From: Melitaea cinxia | Taxonomy: Eukaryota > Arthropoda > Insecta > Lepidoptera > Nymphalidae | Assembly (NCBI RefSeq): GCF_905220565.1 | Contig: NC_059404.1 | Location: forward strand, 11,374,472 to 11,438,471 | Direction of reading: 5' to 3' | Length of the DNA stretch: 64,000 bases | Shown here: piece by piece, positions 59,108 to 64,000 of the stretch | How the letters are laid out: the number at the start of each line of letters is the position of its first letter | Position numbering within the stretch: the first letter of the stretch is position 1 | Translations under genes and position numbers: made by a program | Notes under the pieces: generated by a model | The model's input: only the letters and a program-made list of their open reading frames with translations | Told to the model about the DNA's origin: nothing | Databases searched by the model: none

Positions 59108-59352
59108 TACTTGTATAAATATTTCTTTCCGGTTTAGATGTCTATCCTTGTGGGTCTCCCCACCGTGCCACGGAGACAACGTTAAGCCGTCGGTCCCGAT
59201 TGTTATCATATACACCTGATAGCGATCGTTATTCATAGTAGATAAAATATCCGCCAACTTGTAGTGGAACAGTGTGCTGGATAAAGCTCCAATTCTTCTC
59301 CTACATGAAGAAAGAGGCCTATACCCAACAGTGGGTATTACAGGCTGAATGA
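59108..59352 (+). mobile_element. 5'-truncated SINE
   Basis: 'gtgggtctccccaccgtgcc' to 'cagtgggtattacaggctga'. It has the 'aatatttctttccggtttag' start also seen in reverse at 22255-22290 and 19230-19255, pointing to a third variant of the head. Confidence 0.78.
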
Positions 59353-61464
59353 AATGAATGCATCGATTCTTCAAAGCTTACACCACCCATTTCAAATTTT
59401 GCTTCACAACAGGTTTTAGCAACTAAATCAGTATAATAATTCGTGCTCCCGTAAGCAATGCTTTTAATATAAATTGCAATCAAATATAAATTGAAAACCC
59501 CAATCACTGTTTAAATGTTTTAAACAAACATTTTCGATTTGTAGTTAATTACAAAGCGGTATCAACAAAGAGATTAGTTAAAATAACTGATGGTATAACT
59601 AATTACTCACATCTGAGTCTAAACAAATTATTTTGTATGTGAATAGACATTAATATCTCAATGTTTCGTGCAGTGTTCCAATTAACTAAATAAAGCTGTG
59701 CTTTGAAAAATGTTTAATAAAGAACAGTCGGTTGCAAGGGAAAAAAATGTACTTTTTCTTTTGTAATGAAAATTTAATTAATTTTCCATTGCGTGTGAGT
59801 ATTTTCAAGAATTGGTTTAAACCGTACGAATTAAGTACTATAGAGACATGGTTATTGATAGGCTATATTAACAGAACTATTGAATGAATAAAGCTAATAT
59901 TTTGTGAACTAAAAAGATTCGTAATGCTATCTTCACTATTTAGGTGTTTCCATTGAGTCCTTTCAGCTAGATTGTGTACATATTTCCGATATTGACAAAT
60001 TATGATAATGTGCTATTCTTTGAGAATTTTAGAGCATATTAAACGAGACGTAGACACGGCACAAATAGCAGTTCGAATATTAAACAGAAGATATTGAATG
60101 TTATCCTGAAGTCGCTGGGGAATGAACTAATCCTTAGGATTGAAAAGGAGCTTCAATTTGCAAACAATACAAACAGGCCTTACAAAATAAACAAGCAACG
60201 GTTGAAGAAAATAAGATTTGAAAGTCTTTCTTCTAAAAGCTTCGTCATTTAACTGCGGCTCTCTACGGATTTTCATTATAGTTGAATCATTTTTTATATT
60301 ACCTACGAATACAATTTTATTAATATGGGAATTCATAAAATAATAAGAAGAAGTTTTACTTATGACTTAATCAATTAACTTTTCTTGAATATTTGGTTAT
60401 TGTCATCTTTGACATTGTAGCTATTAACATCTTATCTACTTGAAATGCGTTTTAGTATTGTAAAAAATAAATCCCTGCGACAGCAAAGTGATAAGGATCA
60501 ACTTTAATCATAACTGTTGGAAAAGTAATAATATCCTAACAGACCAGACACAGACCAGTTCACATACAGAGCTCGTATATTTAAAACTGTTGGAAATATT
60601 ATTATTTTAAATATTTCTTCAACACATAGTCAAAAAAACGCTAGATTTCTTACGTCTTGTTCATATTCAAAACAGCGAAAACAGCGCTGAAAAAGAGTAT
60701 TGTAAATTTTTAAAAGGTAAACCTTGAACTTCTTGATACGTGGAAATTACGTGACACGTCACACAGGGTTAGACGTAGACTATACAAACGCGAAATAGGA
60801 TGTCGTGTTTAAAAAACCTTAAAAGTAGTTCGTTCTGTACAAAACCAAAACATTCGCGAAGTCCAAACTCTAAAAATAAGCCTATTATTCAACTAACTGT
60901 ATGGTTTATTCCATTTCCAATTAAAGTTCTAGGCAACTCTAAGGATCTTTTATTTTATGTACCTGATGTGGATAATGAAATGACTTGTCCAATATAGCGT
61001 TACCGATGCGCACGAGTAAAAGTCGATTGCTTAAGGATATGTTCAATTCCAAACTCTCGAGAGTGACGCCAAATAAACCACACTATAAAAATGTCTTCAA
61101 ACGACACCGCACAGCTTGAGGCATATCAATGATCGTTGAGAGGCGAATGGAGTAATGCTCCACTATCAAAAGAACGTTTATTACTTCATACTAGTACTTT
61201 TAAAAGATATAAAACGACTGCTTCACTACTCACACGTTAGCTTAATAATACTAGGGTTTTATGTCTTCAAGGAATAAGCAATAATAATAATTACACCAGT
61301 GCTTTTAGCTTTTGAAACCAAAAAAAATTATAGTAGGATAAAACTTATTGTAAAAGAATACAACGAAAAATAAGAAATAACAAATTGCGGGCTATCTGAT
61401 GTAGGGAAGTGGTAATGATAGGGTAGTGGTAGTGGTTTTAGCACGTTATTGAATCAAGAATATA

Positions 61465-61760
61465 AAAAAAAACACTGACCCGGCGAACTTCAGTTTAAAT
61501 TTTTTTTTCACTTTTTAAATTTTTTAAAATTTCTTTTCTTGTAGTGAAATTAACGAACACTCAAAAAAAAATTTGATGCAGTTGTTCGGATACGCGCACA
61601 TACATTTCAGAAATTCATTTTTACTGAAATGTAAAATTTTTGAATTAGATATCACCTAAATAAAACGTTCGTGAACTTTTTCAGAAATATACACATCGCA
61701 CGAGTAACGTGTTGGATGAAACGCGATATTGAAGATGTTATGTATATTATAAGCTCGCGC
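61465..61760. other. Possible Helitron-like debris
   Basis: 'acactgacccggcgaacttc' is the antisense of a common 'gaagttcgccgggtcag' element end. The rest is not assignable. Confidence 0.35.
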
Positions 61761-62080
61761 TAAAAAATCAAATAACTTTGATACATGGGATATTTAAGTT
61801 ACCTTTGAGAGAAAACCTTTTTTACCGATAAACAATGATCAGCCTTGCTCAAATACAGATTGACATTAATGGGCCAAATATGTTTTCTTTTAACGCTATG
61901 GCCAAAATAAAAAATGAGGACTGATATTTCAAACTCCTTATACATAAAATAAAACAGGTGATAATGTATATTTTTAGTTCTGACGTGCATAATATGTAAG
62001 ACGATAATTATTACTACGATAATAAATTCATACATTATTTGTACATTATCAGTTAATGAGTAAAGTTATGTTATGTTTGC

Positions 62081-62334
62081 TGTGTGGCTACGGCATTAAA
62101 GAATATACCCTTCCCGTGGGTGTCGTAAGAGGCGACTAAGGGATAACACAGTTCCACTTCCAACTTGGAACTTATGAAGCCGACCAATAACGGGGTAACC
62201 ATCCGATGGACAGCAGCGTCTTCGGTGCAACAAAGCCAGCCCTGCCATCACCAACCCTCTTGCCCAGCGTGGTGACTATGGGCAACATACATGAGTTCAC
62301 GCCATTTTTGGCGCGAACTTGTGGATTCCAGTTG
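62081..62334 (+). mobile_element. LINE 3' end, truncated at both sides
   Basis: 'tgtgtggctacggcattaaa' to 'tttttggcgcgaacttgtgg'. The 'cctatgtccagcagtggac' end and tail are missing, so it was broken after insertion. Confidence 0.82.
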
Positions 62335-63969
62335 TTTTCCATACAAAAGAAGGGTTGAAGCTTGAACGGCCACGATACTCGACTGCAAGTTGGCAAAGAA
62401 TTTTCCAGAGATATATTGCAACTAAAACGGCTTACGAAACACATTTGAAATAGTAAACATAACCTCACCCCCGACCTTTCACCTCTACACTACTAGTTAC
62501 ATTTTTATACTAAGCTTAAACTGCAAGAGTAATTAATTTTCGAAATATGCAAAGCTCGTATCATCAAAATACGTAATATGCATCTCGATTGCTGACTCTT
62601 TAAAATATCACGATCGATAACATCGTCGAAAACATTTATAACCTTTTTGCAGTGATGCGAGATTTTATTTATTGGATTGTTATCTCGAATAATGGACAGA
62701 TAACGCAAAAATTTAATAGCATTTTTGTAATAACATCGGCTGATTGCATTCCCTGGATTAGCTATTGGGTTTCTGTTATTGAGTTTTAAACTAAAATAAA
62801 GGTAAAATACACTGTTTAGAAAAAAAAATATGTATTTTCATCATACTACCTCAAAGCATTTTTAAGTAAAGAAAAAACATTTATGGGCTACTTTAACACT
62901 TGCATATGTTTATGTCCATTATTGAGTAATATCGCCTGATATTTAGTAACGTTGTGTTATCCAAAGCAAATTAAACAAAAAATAATTCAATTAACTATAC
63001 CAAATTTCTATAAAAAAACTTCTACACTTCTACAGGGGCCATTAATTCACAAGTGTCGTATCCAGTAGCTCTTTAAGATAGTTTTCCTAAAATCTTCTTC
63101 CTAAAAGCACTTTTAACAAATAATAAGTTACACATTACCATTATTTTATTTTAACCGTTTGTAGAAATCGTTTAACTTACTTGACATGCGATTGTACGTT
63201 TGTGTTTGTATGTGTTACTGTGTAGAGTTATGAATATGCAACAGAGATTTGTGTGACAGTAACGTGACAATAATTCTAGTTGCTTTGTTGTGTATGTAAA
63301 ATAAATAAATAAAACCTTGACATTTAAATATAGAAAATATTTAATATTTTAAATTAGGAACATGAGAAACTGACAAATTCGAAATTCAATTTTACGTGTG
63401 AAGAGGCACTTAACGCAACTCTTGACACACACATGAACACGGCTACAAACATCCATACTTTAATGAAAAACATCAAGAAGGAATGAATCCCTTATGTATA
63501 CAAGCCGATGTCTAAAAAATTCGAAGAACATTCTTTATTTATCCGGAAAAGTTCGGTGTGGAAGACTTCGTATTTTTTCCTTCTATCCTCGTATATTCCG
63601 AGACAGGTCATACATAAATTCAGCGAGCGAAGCGAGTTTGACTGATACAAGCACCACGTTAGAACGGGTTTAAACCTGAAAGAGAATTTTCGAGGCTAGT
63701 GTGTAACAGCCCCTAAAAATGTAATTCGACAAATGTACAAGTCTTGTTTGACTTTTAACATGTCGATTTCAATATTAAAATGTAGTCTGAACTTTTTTTT
63801 AAACGAAACAAATTGTAAAAAAAATATCAATCAAATTCGTAACTTTAATTCCAAAGCTTTTTTAATATTAAGGTACAAAAAATATTAAGTTATCATCCGT
63901 TTGCATTGTGCAATTGTCTAAATAAAAACTACTTTAATAAATAAAAACATTGTAGAAAAACGAGTGTGC

Positions 63970-64000
63970 TTTAGACCACATGACTGAAGTAAAATTTATT
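63970..64000. mobile_element. Start of a repeat shared with 55262
   Basis: 'gctttagaccacatgactga' and 'agtaaaattta' match 55270-55300 and are cut by the window edge. Confidence 0.6.

Larger units (their letters stand above)
43898..64000 (+). other. Probable long intron or 3' flank, no exon found
   Basis: I looked on the plus strand for an acceptor followed by a cysteine-bearing CUB-like frame in the required phase and found none. The stretch holds the repeats and hairpins listed separately. Blocks such as 44.3-44.8, 45.0-45.9, 47.0-48.5, 49.3-50.6, 51.0-52.7, 53.7-54.2, 55.5-57.3, 59.4-62.0 and 62.5-63.9 kb hold nothing I can name. Confidence 0.55.

Noticed and set aside
1..64000. CRISPR array, bacterial operon or integrated virus
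   Set aside because: No direct-repeat/spacer array, no ribosome-binding-site-linked genes and no viral structural or replication frames were seen; repeats are all of eukaryotic transposon type.
1..64000. LTR retrotransposon
   Set aside because: No pair of long direct repeats with TG...CA ends and no integrase or protease motif could be found by eye.

Overview
This is a gene-poor, AT-rich nuclear window from an insect, almost certainly a moth or butterfly (Lepidoptera). Two kinds of evidence support that: a split gene whose exons join in frame across GT-AG introns, and a dense population of repeats of lepidopteran type. These include tRNA-derived SINEs ending in a 'cagtgggatattacaggctgaagcg'-like tail, LINE 3' ends with GAT/TGA tails, Helitron-like CTAGT ends, a mariner fragment, and the 'AACCGACTTCC' family. 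No prokaryotic feature, CRISPR array, rRNA gene or functional tRNA gene was found. Nearly all open reading frames over 60 codons are repeat sequence or chance.

Region 1 (about 1-2.1 kb, minus strand). Two exons of a small secreted-protein gene run off the left edge. A 16-codon signal-peptide exon (1865-1912) joins in phase 0 to a 61-codon exon (87-269). A TATA-like box, an inverted repeat and a pair of inverted GATA-type sites lie upstream. I do not recognise the family.

Region 2 (about 2.1-22.8 kb). I found no convincing exon. The stretch is filled with nested and decayed transposable elements: a SINE inside an older repeat, an antisense LINE with a ~220 bp (TCA)n tail inside another SINE, Helitron-like ends, and a ~312 bp fold-back element.

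Region 3 (22,857-43,897, plus strand). Five exons of one gene encode a complete CUB domain and the start of a linker. The introns are 0.9, 9.7, 9.9 and 1.5 kb and all phases match. Sequence style (recalled, not searched) suggests the insect 'suppressor of lurcher protein 1-like' CUB family, secreted or membrane-anchored auxiliary proteins of glutamate receptors. The first exon (signal peptide) and the later exons (expected second CUB domain) were not found and probably lie outside the window or behind long introns.

Region 4 (43.9-64 kb). I found no exon. It is probably the next intron of the CUB gene or intergenic DNA. It holds a large inverted pair of the AACCGACTTC family, several strong hairpins and palindromes, and more SINE and LINE copies.

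I see no new multi-gene system. The most useful items are the unrecognised secreted gene with its promoter architecture, the CUB exon reconstruction, insertions dated by target-site duplications, and several palindromic or monomer-built repeats. No database search was run; family names rest on recognition by eye.
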